From Sphingopyxis sp. (GTDB taxonomy: Bacteria > Pseudomonadota > Alphaproteobacteria > Sphingomonadales > Sphingomonadaceae), in contig NVXM01000026.1 in NCBI GenBank assembly GCA_002733865.1, positions 1 to 64,000 of the forward strand: a DNA stretch of 64,000 bases. The letters run 5' to 3'. How positions within the stretch are numbered: position 1 is the first letter of the stretch; every line of letters starts with the position of its first letter. Shown here piece by piece: positions 35,844-46,673 of the stretch. The position numbers and the translations under genes were made by a program. The notes under the pieces are model-generated. The model saw only the letters and a program-made list of their open reading frames with translations, made no database searches and was not told the origin of the DNA.

Positions 35844-36896
35844 ATGACAATCACCCATCATTCCGTAGCCTCTTTACTCGGTATTGCACTGTTATTGGGA
35901 TCAGGCCCGGCCCTGGCGGATGTCAAGGCAGGCGTCGATGCTTGGGGCCGCGGCGACTTTCAGACCGCGATCAGCGAATGGCGAGGGCCTGCCGAAAAAG
36001 GTGATGCGGACGCGCAGTTCAATCTCGGACAAGCCTATAAACTGGGCCGTGGGGTGCCGCAGGATCTGGTACAAGCGGAAAAATGGTACAAAAGGGCCGC
36101 CGACCAGGGTCATCTGCAAGCCAGCGACAATTATGGGCTGGTGCTGTTTCAGGATAACCGCCGCGCAGAAGCTCTGCCCTATCTGCAGGCTTCCGCTCAA
36201 CGAGGCGAACCCCGGGCGCAATATGTTCTGGGCACCGGGCATTTTAACGGCGACTTCGTGGAAAAGGACTGGGTCAAGGCTTATACCCTGATGACTCGCG
36301 CGTCTGCCCAGCAATTGCCGCAGGCGACGTCCAATCTGGCGCAGATGGACCGCTATATTCCGGTTGAAGACCGGCGGCGGGCGATCGCGCTCGCCGGACA
36401 GATGGAGCAGGACGAAAAACGCGTCAGAACCGCGCAAATTGGCGGCCTGCGGACCGCTCCGTCGTCTGGTGCCGTAGAGACAGCACAATTGCCGCCGTCA
36501 CGGCCTGCAATGCCCGCCCCCGCTCCGGCGCCAAGCCCAGCACCGACTCCAGCTCCAGCACCGGGGCCGATCACGCCCGGCGTGACCTACGCTCCCACTC
36601 CGGCACCGTCTCCAGCTCCTGCTGCACCCGCTGCGACCGCAGCCCCCGTTCGCGCGGCGGCTACAGGCGATTGGCGCGTTCAGCTCGGCGCATTTAGCGA
36701 CGAGAATAAGGCGAAAAACCTGTGGACCAGTCTGGAACGCAAGATTTCCGCTCTCTCCGGACTCCAGCCGTATCTGGTCAAGGCGGGTGGCATTACCCGG
36801 TTGCAGGCCGGACCATTTGCCACCAAGGCACAAGCGGATTCCATGTGCGGCAGCGTCAAGGCAGCTGGCAATGACTGTATTACAAAACGGCGCTAA
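35844..36896 (+). CDS. secreted Sel1-repeat and SPOR-domain protein
   Basis: A 350-residue protein. A signal peptide (MTITHHSVASLLGIALLLG to ALA) is followed by Sel1/TPR-like repeats (DAQFNLGQAYKLGRGVPQDLVQAEKWYKRAADQG), a long Pro/Ala linker and a C-terminal SPOR domain (WRVQLGAFSDENKAKNLW to GNDCITKR). It faces away from the ParA operon, so two SPOR proteins flank the locus. AAGGAA before ATG 35844 favours this start over ATG 35826. Confidence 0.9.
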   Translation: MTITHHSVASLLGIALLLGSGPALADVKAGVDAWGRGDFQTAISEWRGPAEKGDADAQFNLGQAYKLGRGVPQDLVQAEKWYKRAADQGHLQASDNYGLVLFQDNRRAEALPYLQASAQRGEPRAQYVLGTGHFNGDFVEKDWVKAYTLMTRASAQQLPQATSNLAQMDRYIPVEDRRRAIALAGQMEQDEKRVRTAQIGGLRTAPSSGAVETAQLPPSRPAMPAPAPAPSPAPTPAPAPGPITPGVTYAPTPAPSPAPAAPAATAAPVRAAATGDWRVQLGAFSDENKAKNLWTSLERKISALSGLQPYLVKAGGITRLQAGPFATKAQADSMCGSVKAAGNDCITKRR

Positions 36897-36902
36897 CCGC
36901 CC

Positions 36903-37784
36903 TTATTCAGTCACCCACTGACTGGCGCTGATCCCCTGGATATACAGAAGCGCGGTCAGATCATTATATCTGATCGCGACATCGGCAGCCTCAGCGGCCT
37001 TTGGCTTGGCGTGGTAAGCGACACCCAGACCCGCTCTTTGCAGCATCGGAATATCATTGGCGCCATCGCCAACCGCGATACACTGGTCCAGTCGCAAATT
37101 TTGCTCCTGCGCAGCCGCTTGCAGCAATTCATCCTTGCGCGCGGAGTCCACAATCGGCCCGTCCAGCTTACCGTTGAGCACGCCGTCACTTTCCCCCAGA
37201 ACATTGGCATGAAAAGACTGAAAACCAATGGTTTGTGCCACAGGCTTGGCAAATTTTGTGAATCCGCCTGACACCAATATGGTCGTCGAACCGCCCTTGG
37301 TCATCGTTCTGACCAGGGTTTCGGCGCCCGGCATGATCTTCACCCGTTCATCGAGACACTGCTGGATAGCGCCGGTATCGAGGCCTTCGAGCAGCGCCAC
37401 CCTGCCCCGCAACGCTTCTTCAAAATCGAGTTCGCCCTGCATTGCCCGCTCGGTGATCCTTGCAATTTCGGCTTTGATGCCCGCGTAGTCCGCCAGTTCA
37501 TCAATACATTCAACCGTGATCATGGTGCTGTCCATATCGGAGATCAGCAGTTTCTTTAACCGGTTGTTTTCCGGCTGAACCGCGACATCGATTTCGCCTG
37601 CGATTGCTTCAAGACTGGCGCGGGATGCAACCGGATCCCCTTCAAAGAAAATATCCACCGCACGGTCATCGACGATGTCCGATTGGCGAACGATGATCGC
37701 GCCGGTCGCATCGAGCGCCGCGATGGCTGATTGAATATCTCTCTCATTCAGAGATTCTTTTGCTATGAGCGTCGCGATGAACAT
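36903..37784 (-). CDS. serB: phosphoserine phosphatase
   Basis: A 293-residue SerB, the last step of serine synthesis. An N-terminal ACT-like domain (residues 1-75) precedes the HAD phosphatase domain with LISDMDSTMITVECIDE (nucleophile Asp), VSGGFTKFA and VGDGANDIPML. ATG 37784 (MFIATLIAKE) is the natural start; its CATG overlaps the 5' end of divergent miaA. Confidence 0.95.
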   Translation of the reverse strand: MFIATLIAKESLNERDIQSAIAALDATGAIIVRQSDIVDDRAVDIFFEGDPVASRASLEAIAGEIDVAVQPENNRLKKLLISDMDSTMITVECIDELADYAGIKAEIARITERAMQGELDFEEALRGRVALLEGLDTGAIQQCLDERVKIMPGAETLVRTMTKGGSTTILVSGGFTKFAKPVAQTIGFQSFHANVLGESDGVLNGKLDGPIVDSARKDELLQAAAQEQNLRLDQCIAVGDGANDIPMLQRAGLGVAYHAKPKAAEAADVAIRYNDLTALLYIQGISASQWVTE

Positions 37785-38712
37785 GATTTCTCCAAACCGG
37801 GACCGAAATGTTGCCCTCGTCGTCGGACCGACGGCCAGCGGCAAATCCGCCTTGGCATTGGAGATTGCCAAAAAGCAACCCTCGGTAATCATCAATGCCG
37901 ACAGCGCGCAAGTTTACCGCGATCTCCAGATCCTGAGCGCACGGCCAACAGAGTCCGAAATGCAGGGCATAGAGCACCAGTTGTTTGGCTATATCGACGG
38001 CAGCGAAGCCTGCTCTGCGGCCCGCTGGGCTCATGACGCCAAGACGGCAATCGCGCAAGCCCATCAGCACGACCGGTTGCCGATATTGGTCGGCGGCACC
38101 GGATTATATGTCCGGATATTGCTGGAGGGCATTGCACCGATTCCCGAGATCGTCCCGGAGGTCCGGGAGGAAATCCGTAAAATGGAAACATTGGAAGCAT
38201 ATCGGAGCCTGCAGGACCTTGATCCCGTTGCGGCGGATCGTCTGAACAGGATGGACAGCACCCGCGTGCAGCGCGCGCTGGAAGTGGTGCGGTCGACGGG
38301 GAAGCCGCTCGATCACTGGCAAAAGAACAAGGTCGGCGGGATTGGTGATGCCATCACGCTCCATCCCCTGGTCCTGCTGCCGCCGCGCGACTGGCTTTAC
38401 GAACGCTGCGACCGGCGGTTCGAGGAGATGATCGAGCGGGGTGCGAAAGAAGAAGTCCGGGATTTGATGGCTCGCGAATTACCACCGAACCTGCCGGTTA
38501 TGCGGGCAATCGGTGTCCCGGAAATCGCCGAATGGTTGGGGGGCGGATGCTCCCGCGAAGCGGCAGTGGAGCGGGCCCAGGCCGCTACCAGACAATATGC
38601 CAAGCGCCAATATACCTGGTTCCGCAACCAGAGTCCGGCGCACTGGCTACGAACAGAAGAGCCATTAAATAACGAAAATGGTAGTATACTTGAAAGAATA
38701 TTACGACCCTAG
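37765..38712 (+). CDS. miaA: tRNA dimethylallyltransferase MiaA
   Basis: A 315-residue enzyme that adds an isopentenyl group to A37 of tRNAs reading U. The P-loop is GPTASGKSALALEIA, then INADSAQVYRDL, LPILVGGTGLY and RQYAKRQYTWFRNQ. Starts at 37765, 37777 or 37783 are possible; all overlap the serB 5' end. Two other A37-region modification genes (mtaB, trmD fragment) occur in the window. Confidence 0.95.
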   Translation: MSVAMNMISPNRDRNVALVVGPTASGKSALALEIAKKQPSVIINADSAQVYRDLQILSARPTESEMQGIEHQLFGYIDGSEACSAARWAHDAKTAIAQAHQHDRLPILVGGTGLYVRILLEGIAPIPEIVPEVREEIRKMETLEAYRSLQDLDPVAADRLNRMDSTRVQRALEVVRSTGKPLDHWQKNKVGGIGDAITLHPLVLLPPRDWLYERCDRRFEEMIERGAKEEVRDLMARELPPNLPVMRAIGVPEIAEWLGGGCSREAAVERAQAATRQYAKRQYTWFRNQSPAHWLRTEEPLNNENGSILERILRP

Positions 38713-38819
38713 GTCTTGACATAATATATTCAGATATGTAGCGAGCCCCGGATTAACAAAGCCTTGCCTATTGCACTGCGGTGCACCATGGCGGGCCTAC
38801 AGTGCGAAACAGACAGGTA

Positions 38820-40577
38820 ATGGAGCGTGATGTGGCCGAAAAAAGCGGCGCCGACATATTGGTAGAGACCCTGCTGGATCTGGGTGTGGACACCGTTTTC
38901 GGCTATCCGGGTGGCGCGGTGCTCCCCATTTATGATGCGCTTTACGAGCATCCCAAGATCAAGCATATTCTGGTCCGCCACGAACAAGCAGCAACCCACG
39001 CAGCAGAAGGCTATGCGCGGTCGACCGGCAAGCCGGGTGTCGTTCTGGTCACTTCGGGACCGGGCGCTACCAACGCCGTCACCGGGATCACCGATGCGTT
39101 GATGGACAGCATTCCGATGGTCGTTATCACCGGCCAGGTTGCAACTAACCTGATCGGCACCGATGCGTTTCAGGAAGCCGACACGATCGGGATCACCCGC
39201 CATTGCACCAAGCATAATTATCTGGTGAAGAAGCCGTCCGATCTGGCTGGCGTTGTAAAAGAAGCCTTTCATATTGCGACGCAGGGTCGCCCCGGTCCGG
39301 TGGTTATTGATATTCCGAAGAATGTCCAAGTTGCGGCAGCGGAATTTACCCGGCACACGACCAAAGACAACAGCCGCTATCAGCCCCAGACCGAGGGTGA
39401 TTTCAAGGCAATCAACACCGCTGCAGAAATGATCATGAGCGCCAAGGCGCCGGTGCTTTATACCGGCGGCGGCATCATCAACAGCGGACCAAAGGCGAGC
39501 GAAACCCTGCGCGAACTGGCGGAACTGCTCGGCTGTCCGGTTACCTCGACGCTGATGGGCCTCGGCGCCTTTCCGGCTTCCTCCGACAAATGGCTGGGCA
39601 TGCTCGGCATGCACGGTACGTTTGAAGCCAATATGGCGATGAACAAGGCGGACCTCGTCGTCTGCCTCGGTGCGCGCTTCGATGACCGGATTACGGGCCG
39701 GATCGACGCCTTTTCGCCGGGCAGCAAGAAGATCCATGTCGATATTGATCGTTCTTCGATCAACAAGACAATCCGGGTCGACCTGCCGATTGTCGGCGAC
39801 GTTGGCCACGTGATGGAGCAGTTGATAGCCGTTCTGAAAGGCCGCCGCTTTGCGACACCGGACCATGAGGAATGGTGGGCGCGAATCAGGGGCTGGCGGG
39901 CGACAAATTGCCTCGATTATCCTGAAAACAAGCAGGAGATCATGCCGCAGAAAGCGATCCGCAAGCTGTGGGAAGCCACACATGAGCGCGAACCGATCAT
40001 CACCACCGAAGTCGGCCAGCACCAGATGTGGGCGGCGCAGCATTTCGATTTCGAAAGCCCCAACAAATGGCTGACCAGTGGCGGTCTCGGTACGATGGGC
40101 TATGGCCTGCCCGCCGCGATCGGCGCACAGCTGGGCAACCCCGACGCACTGGTGATCGATATCGCCGGCGAAGCGTCGATCCAGATGAATATCCAGGAAC
40201 TCGGAACGGCGACGCAATATCGTCTGCCGGTCAAACTGTTCATCCTCAACAATGAATATATGGGAATGGTTCGCCAGTGGCAGGAACTGACCTATGAAAG
40301 CCGCTATTCCAACAGCTACAGCGACAGTCTGCCCGATTTCGTGAAGCTGGCCGAAAGTTACGGCTGGACTGGTATCCGGATTGAGGATCCGGCGGATCTG
40401 GAGTCGGGTATTCGCCAGATGCTCGACACCGACGGCCCGGTACTGGTCGATTGCCGCGTTGCCAAGCTGGCCAACTGCTTCCCGATGATCCCGTCCGGGG
40501 CCTCCCATACCGAGATGCTGCTGACCGCAGAGGACGTAAAGGGTACGATGGACGATCGAGCAAAGGCGCTTGTATGA
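38820..40577 (+). CDS. ilvB: acetolactate synthase large subunit
   Basis: A 585-residue ThDP enzyme that starts valine, leucine and isoleucine synthesis. GYPGGAVLPIYDAL and the catalytic Glu in RHEQAATHAAEGYAR are seen. In the cofactor motif, the usual GDG/GDA reads IAGEASIQMN, so Glu replaces the Asp that holds magnesium; the rest of the motif (LNNEYMGMVRQWQ) is normal. ATG 38820 overlaps TAA of a meaningless 10-codon frame. Its stop overlaps the ilvN start. Confidence 0.95.
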   Translation: MERDVAEKSGADILVETLLDLGVDTVFGYPGGAVLPIYDALYEHPKIKHILVRHEQAATHAAEGYARSTGKPGVVLVTSGPGATNAVTGITDALMDSIPMVVITGQVATNLIGTDAFQEADTIGITRHCTKHNYLVKKPSDLAGVVKEAFHIATQGRPGPVVIDIPKNVQVAAAEFTRHTTKDNSRYQPQTEGDFKAINTAAEMIMSAKAPVLYTGGGIINSGPKASETLRELAELLGCPVTSTLMGLGAFPASSDKWLGMLGMHGTFEANMAMNKADLVVCLGARFDDRITGRIDAFSPGSKKIHVDIDRSSINKTIRVDLPIVGDVGHVMEQLIAVLKGRRFATPDHEEWWARIRGWRATNCLDYPENKQEIMPQKAIRKLWEATHEREPIITTEVGQHQMWAAQHFDFESPNKWLTSGGLGTMGYGLPAAIGAQLGNPDALVIDIAGEASIQMNIQELGTATQYRLPVKLFILNNEYMGMVRQWQELTYESRYSNSYSDSLPDFVKLAESYGWTGIRIEDPADLESGIRQMLDTDGPVLVDCRVAKLANCFPMIPSGASHTEMLLTAEDVKGTMDDRAKALV

Positions 40578-41092
40578 TGCATATTCACGAGGAAGCCGTC
40601 GAGCGGCATGTTCTTGCCGTCCTGGTCGACAATGAGGCCGGTATCCTGGCGCGCATCGCCGGCATGTTCACTGCCCGCGGCTATAATATCGAAAGCCTGA
40701 CCGTCGCCGATATCAGCGAGGATCATGCGATCAGCCGGATCACCATCGCCACCAACGGCCCGCCGCATGTCATCGAGCAGATCATTTCCCAGCTCGATCG
40801 GCTGGTGCCGGTGCACAGCGTGCGCGATCTGACCGAATCCGGACCGCACGTGCAGCGCGAACTGGCGCTGGTCAAGGTGGCCGGCAAGGGCGAAAACCGG
40901 ATTGAGGCGATGCGACTGGCCGATGCCTATCGCGCCCGGATCGTCGATGCCTCGACCGAGAGCTTCATTTTCGAAATCACCGGCGCGCCCGAGAAAATCG
41001 AGACTTTCGTTGCGCTGATGCGCGAAGTCGGGCTGGTGGAAGTGGGCCGGACCGGTGTGGTCGCGGTAGGACGCGGGCCCAACGCCAGCTAA
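40574..41092 (+). CDS. ilvN: acetolactate synthase small (regulatory) subunit
   Basis: A 172-residue regulatory subunit. The N-terminal ACT domain (RHVLAVLVDNEAGILARIAGMFTARGYNIESL) binds valine for feedback inhibition, and the C-terminal domain has ELALVKV and IVDASTESFIFEITG. ATGATG overlaps the ilvB stop, so the first or second ATG may be used. It is also called ilvH in other species. Confidence 0.94.
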   Translation: MMHIHEEAVERHVLAVLVDNEAGILARIAGMFTARGYNIESLTVADISEDHAISRITIATNGPPHVIEQIISQLDRLVPVHSVRDLTESGPHVQRELALVKVAGKGENRIEAMRLADAYRARIVDASTESFIFEITGAPEKIETFVALMREVGLVEVGRTGVVAVGRGPNAS

Positions 41093-41133
41093 AATTTTTC
41101 GTTTCAAATCACAGCAATACAAAGGACGCCTAA

Positions 41134-42587
<1,454 letters not shown>

Positions 42588-42741
42588 GGTTCCTTCGACG
42601 GTTTCGCTCACCCGTAGGCCGAAAATCTTAAAATTTTACATCCGGGGGTCGTTCGCTGACCTGACCAACATTGATCCGGTGGTCTCAAAAAAAATCATCG
42701 CGGTGGTTGATTTATCGACCGGTCTGGATAAAACCCTCCCC

Positions 42742-42789
42742 ATGACGAGGTTAAAAGCTCTCTCGCTGCTACGACTTATACGCCCTTAG
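42742..42789 (+). CDS. leucine-rich leader peptide of leuA
   Basis: A 15-codon frame (MTRLKALSLLRLIRP, stop TAG) with five leucines and one isoleucine, 124 bases before leuA. The stop overlaps the left arm of a 10-base inverted repeat, the arrangement of a ribosome-mediated attenuator: when charged tRNA-Leu is scarce, stalling should prevent the hairpin. The ribosome site is weak. In the rest of the 325 bases between the BLUF and leuA genes I see nothing else coding. Confidence 0.6.
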   Translation: MTRLKALSLLRLIRP

Positions 42790-42845
42790 GCGTACCAATG
42801 CTGCTGCCTGCAAGGCACAGCGCCCCGCCTAAGGGACGATTTTCC
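42780..42845 (+). promoter_or_regulatory. probable leucine attenuator
   Basis: Two competing structures are visible. TACGCC-CTTA-GGCGTA (42780-42795) is a small hairpin, while CCCTTAGGCG (42783-42792) also pairs perfectly with CGCCTAAGGG (42826-42835), which is followed by ACGATTTTCC. They share one strand, so they exclude each other. Confidence 0.55.
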
Positions 42846-42912
42846 AACCAATATCAGTAAATCGGCGAATTTGTGCCTTGCGCGCATTTTCCAGCAGCAT
42901 AAGAGCGAAGTC

Positions 42913-44571
42913 ATGCACAAGAATCCATCCCAAAAATATCGTCCGTTCCCGCAGATCGACCTGCCCGACCGCCAATGGCCATCGCGGACCATCGACAAGG
43001 CGCCGCGCTGGCTTTCCACCGACCTGCGCGACGGCAATCAGGCCCTGATTGATCCAATGGATGCCCAAAAGAAGCAGCGCTTCTTTGATATGCTGGTCAA
43101 GATCGGGATCAAGGAGATCGAGGTCGGATTTCCGTCAGCGGGCGCGACCGACTTTGACTTTATCAGCGGTCTCGTGAAATCCGGCAAGATACCGGATGAC
43201 GTCATCGTACAGGTGCTAACCCAGTCGAGGCGCGATTTGATCGAAACCAGCTTTGCCAGTCTGGAAGGCGCGCGCGCCGCCATCGTCCATCTGTATAACG
43301 CCGTCTCTCCGGCCTGGCGCGACGTTGTATTCCGGCTCGACAAGCAAGGGGTGAAGGATATTGCCCGGGAAGGCGCGACGATCTTGCGCGAACAGGCGGA
43401 AAAATATCCCGATACCGACTGGCATTTTGAATATTCGCCGGAAACCTTCTCGACCGCCGAGCTGGATTTCAGTCTGGAGGTTGTCGAAGCGGTGATGGAG
43501 ATTATCGAACCGACCGCAGAAAAGCCTCTGATCCTCAATCTGCCGGCCACGGTGGAGGCTGCCACCCCCAATATCTACGCCGATCAGGTGGAGTGGATGT
43601 GCACCAATATCAGCAAGCGCGAACATGTCGTGATCAGCCTGCACACCCATAATGACCGCGGCTCCGGCATTGCCGCATCGGAACTGGGCATGATGGCTGG
43701 CGCGGACCGGGTCGAAGGCTGTCTGTTCGGCAATGGTGAACGCACCGGCAATGTCGATCTGGTGACATTGGGACTCAATCTTTACACGCAAGGCGTTGAT
43801 CCGGAACTGGATTTTTCCAATATGGATGAGATCGTCAAGACCGTTGAATATTGCAACCAGCTGCCGGTCCCTGCACGTCATCCTTACGCTGGAGAACTGG
43901 TCTTTACCGCTTTTTCCGGCTCGCACCAGGATGCGATCAAGAAGGGCTTTGCGGCCCAGGAGCAGCGCAATGACGAGCTGTGGAACGTGCCTTATTTGCC
44001 GATCGATCCGCGCGATCTCGGTCGCGACTATGAAGCGGTTATCCGGGTCAACAGCCAGTCCGGCAAGGGCGGCATCGCCTGGATACTGGAACAGGACCAA
44101 GGCCTGAAGCTGCCCAAGCGGCTGCAGGCCAATTTCAGCCGAACCGTGCAGGAACTGGCCGACGAAACAAGCCGGGAACTGTCATCGGAAGACATCTGGG
44201 ACGCCTTCCGCAAGCGCTATCATCTCGATGGCAGCGGCCGCTACAGTCTGATCGACTATGATGAGCGCGCAACCGGTGGCGAGCGCATCTTTGTCGGCAA
44301 GATCAAGGGCCCTGACGGAGAAATTTCGGTTAGCGGCCGCGGTAACGGCCTGATTTCGAGCGTGGTTGACGCGGTATCTTCAGCGCTGGGCGTTACGCTG
44401 GAGATCGTCGACTATAGCGAACATGCGCTGGGGTCCGGCAAGGATGCACAGGCAGCGGCCTATATCCAGTGCCAGACCGATGACGGCAAAGAATTTTATG
44501 GAGTCGGCATCAACAGCGACGTCGCCACTGCGTCGGTTGAGGCGCTGCTCAGCGCGGTCAACCGAATTTAA
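42913..44571 (+). CDS. leuA: 2-isopropylmalate synthase, type 2
   Basis: A 552-residue enzyme that commits carbon to leucine. The N-terminal extension (KYRPFPQIDLPDRQWPSRTIDKAPRW) and length mark the LeuA2 type found in alphaproteobacteria and actinobacteria. The TIM barrel has STDLRDGNQALIDPM and SLHTHNDRGSG (metal ligands), and the C-terminal regulatory domain follows from about residue 430. ATG 42913 matches the family N-terminus. A strong terminator follows. Confidence 0.95.
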   Translation: MHKNPSQKYRPFPQIDLPDRQWPSRTIDKAPRWLSTDLRDGNQALIDPMDAQKKQRFFDMLVKIGIKEIEVGFPSAGATDFDFISGLVKSGKIPDDVIVQVLTQSRRDLIETSFASLEGARAAIVHLYNAVSPAWRDVVFRLDKQGVKDIAREGATILREQAEKYPDTDWHFEYSPETFSTAELDFSLEVVEAVMEIIEPTAEKPLILNLPATVEAATPNIYADQVEWMCTNISKREHVVISLHTHNDRGSGIAASELGMMAGADRVEGCLFGNGERTGNVDLVTLGLNLYTQGVDPELDFSNMDEIVKTVEYCNQLPVPARHPYAGELVFTAFSGSHQDAIKKGFAAQEQRNDELWNVPYLPIDPRDLGRDYEAVIRVNSQSGKGGIAWILEQDQGLKLPKRLQANFSRTVQELADETSRELSSEDIWDAFRKRYHLDGSGRYSLIDYDERATGGERIFVGKIKGPDGEISVSGRGNGLISSVVDAVSSALGVTLEIVDYSEHALGSGKDAQAAAYIQCQTDDGKEFYGVGINSDVATASVEALLSAVNRI

Positions 44572-44596
44572 GCAGCCAATTAAATTAACAGTAGAA

Positions 44597-44640
44597 AATG
44601 CCACCGTATTGCGTAATGCGGTGGCATTGCTTTTTTAATT
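44597..44640 (+). terminator. leuA terminator
   Basis: AATGCCACCG (44597-44606) pairs with CGGTGGCATT (44619-44628), followed by GCTTTTTT. The stem is perfect over 10 base pairs. Confidence 0.92.
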
Positions 44641-44649
44641 GGGGGTTCC

Positions 44650-45621
44650 ATGACTTTACCAGCCATTTTCGACAATCTTCGTCTGCCGCTTATCGGCTCC
44701 CCCCTCTTCATCGTCTCAGGACCGGAGCTGGTCATAGCCCAGTGCAAGGCCGGAATCGTCGGCAGTTTCCCTGCCCTCAACGCGCGTCCGCAGAGCCTGC
44801 TGGATGAATGGATGCACCAGATTACCGAGGAACTGGCCGCATGGAACCGGGACAATCCGGACAAGCCGGCTGCTCCGTTTGCGGTGAACCAGATTGTTCA
44901 CAAGTCGAATGACCGCCTGGATCAGGACATGGCGACTTGCGCCAAATGGAAGGTGCCGATTGTTATTACATCGCTCGGCGCGATTGAAGACCTTAACACG
45001 GCGGTAAAAGGCTGGGGCGGAATCACGCTGCACGATATTATCAACAACCGCTTTGCCCACAAGGCTATCGAGAAAGGCGCAACGGGCCTGATTCCGGTTG
45101 CAGCCGGCGCTGGCGGCCATGCCGGCACGCTGTCTCCCTTTGCCTTGATGCAGGAGATCCGCGAGTGGTTTGATGGTCCGGTGGCTCTCTCCGGTTCGAT
45201 CGGTAACGGTGCCTCTATTCTGGCAGCCCAGGCGATGGGTGCCGACCTCGGCTATGCCGGCTCTGCCTTTATCGCCACCAAGGAGGCAAACGCGGATCAG
45301 GGCTACAAGGAAGGCATTGTCGAAGGCAAAGCCTCCGATATCGTTTATTCCGACCTGTTTACCGGCGTGAAGGGCAACTATCTGCGCCAGTCGATCGAAA
45401 ATGCCGGTCTCGACCCCGACAATCTGCCGCAGGGCGATTACAAGACGATGAACTTCGGGTCGGGTGGCAATACCGAGAAAAAGGCCTGGAAGGATATCTG
45501 GGGCTGCGGTCAGGGCATCGGTCTGATCAACGATGTGATGAGCGTCCAGGAAATGGTCGATCAGTTTACCCGCGAATATCGGGACGCGCGGGAGAGTTTG
45601 AAAGACCGCTTCGACTATTGA
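44650..45621 (+). CDS. nitronate monooxygenase family protein
   Basis: A 323-residue FMN-dependent protein of the 2-nitropropane dioxygenase family. The barrel shows PLFIVSGPELVIAQCKAGIVGSFPALNARP at the start, and AAGAGGHAGTLSPFAL and SGSIGNGASILAAQAMGADLGYAGSAFIATKEA in the FMN-binding half. The conserved active His lies in GGHAG. Physiological substrates of such enzymes are often propionate 3-nitronate or unknown. Confidence 0.9.
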   Translation: MTLPAIFDNLRLPLIGSPLFIVSGPELVIAQCKAGIVGSFPALNARPQSLLDEWMHQITEELAAWNRDNPDKPAAPFAVNQIVHKSNDRLDQDMATCAKWKVPIVITSLGAIEDLNTAVKGWGGITLHDIINNRFAHKAIEKGATGLIPVAAGAGGHAGTLSPFALMQEIREWFDGPVALSGSIGNGASILAAQAMGADLGYAGSAFIATKEANADQGYKEGIVEGKASDIVYSDLFTGVKGNYLRQSIENAGLDPDNLPQGDYKTMNFGSGGNTEKKAWKDIWGCGQGIGLINDVMSVQEMVDQFTREYRDARESLKDRFDY

Positions 45622-45864
45622 GTCGGCGCAGACAGCGCTAACGGACCCTATGCCTGGCCAGCAAAGCTGTTCAGCCGTTCACCATATGTGCAAAACCTGT
45701 CTCGATTCCGGACATTCTGCCAGAATCGTGTAAATTCGTGCCCACTGTGACAGGATTTCCGCCATTTCATCGCTTTAAATAGGGTAAACGTAATTAAAAC
45801 CGCGTTTTCCGCGCATAGCGTCACCTTGTGCCCTGACCATGGGTCTTAGCGAAAGGTTCTATTT

Positions 45865-46644
45865 TTGGCCGTTGTTGCTGTATATAATTCCAAAGGAGGT
45901 GTGGGCAAATCTACGTTTGCCATCAACCTCGCTTGGGAATCGGTTCAGCAAGGCCATCGGACTTTGCTGTGGGAGCTGGACGAACAAGGGGATAGCAGCT
46001 GGCTGCTGTCGCCAGACGATAGAATGAATTGCGCGACCAATGCGAAGCAGTTTGTACTTGGGTCGCGCAACATATTGCAGCAGATCCATCCGAGCAAATT
46101 TCCCGGCCTGAGCCTGCTCGATGGCGATCCCAATATCCGTGCGACGGAGAATTTCCTGGTCCTCTTTGCGCGGCAGCAGCAGCTGTCAAAATTATTCGTC
46201 GAGCTCGAACAGAATTACGACGTGATCATACTGGATTGCGCTCCAGGATTTAGCGAGGCCAATCGCAAGGTAATGCTATTCGCGCATCTTGTTGTAGTGC
46301 CGGTGATCCCTTCGCCGCTGGCGGTTAGGGGACTGGGTAAGATCCGGAAATTCATGACGCTGCATCGGGGCCACCACGCGCCCATCCTGCCGGTCTTTTC
46401 GATGGTCGATCGTCGCCGGAAAATGCACAATCTGTCACTAAACGAAAATCAGGATTGGCCGGTCATCGACATGGCCAGCGAAGTCGAACAGATGACCCAT
46501 CGCAAATTGCCGATCGGAGCCTTTGCCCCGAACAGCCGCAGCGGTCTGTCATTTGGCCGACTATGGCGAGGGATCGGAAGAAAATTGTTGGAATTGCGGG
46601 TTTTGAGAAGCACATCTGGATGTGACAAAAAACCCGAATATTAG
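45865..46644 (+). CDS. orphan ParA-family ATPase
   Basis: A 259-residue protein with the deviant Walker A motif SKGGVGKSTFAINLA at the N-terminus, LWELDEQGDSSW, and VIILDCAPGFSEANRK. No partner gene is adjacent. The start is TTG 45865, with GAAAGG eight bases upstream. The 243 bases before it, back to the nitronate monooxygenase gene, hold no gene that I can see. Its cargo is unknown. Confidence 0.87.
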   Translation: MAVVAVYNSKGGVGKSTFAINLAWESVQQGHRTLLWELDEQGDSSWLLSPDDRMNCATNAKQFVLGSRNILQQIHPSKFPGLSLLDGDPNIRATENFLVLFARQQQLSKLFVELEQNYDVIILDCAPGFSEANRKVMLFAHLVVVPVIPSPLAVRGLGKIRKFMTLHRGHHAPILPVFSMVDRRRKMHNLSLNENQDWPVIDMASEVEQMTHRKLPIGAFAPNSRSGLSFGRLWRGIGRKLLELRVLRSTSGCDKKPEY

Positions 46645-46673
46645 CGATTACCTCTGCTTCAGCGGAAATTTTA

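Noticed and set aside
38788..38820. 10-codon frame before ilvB as a possible attenuator leader
   Set aside because: MAGLQCETDR has no run of Ile, Val or Leu, and no competing hairpins are seen.
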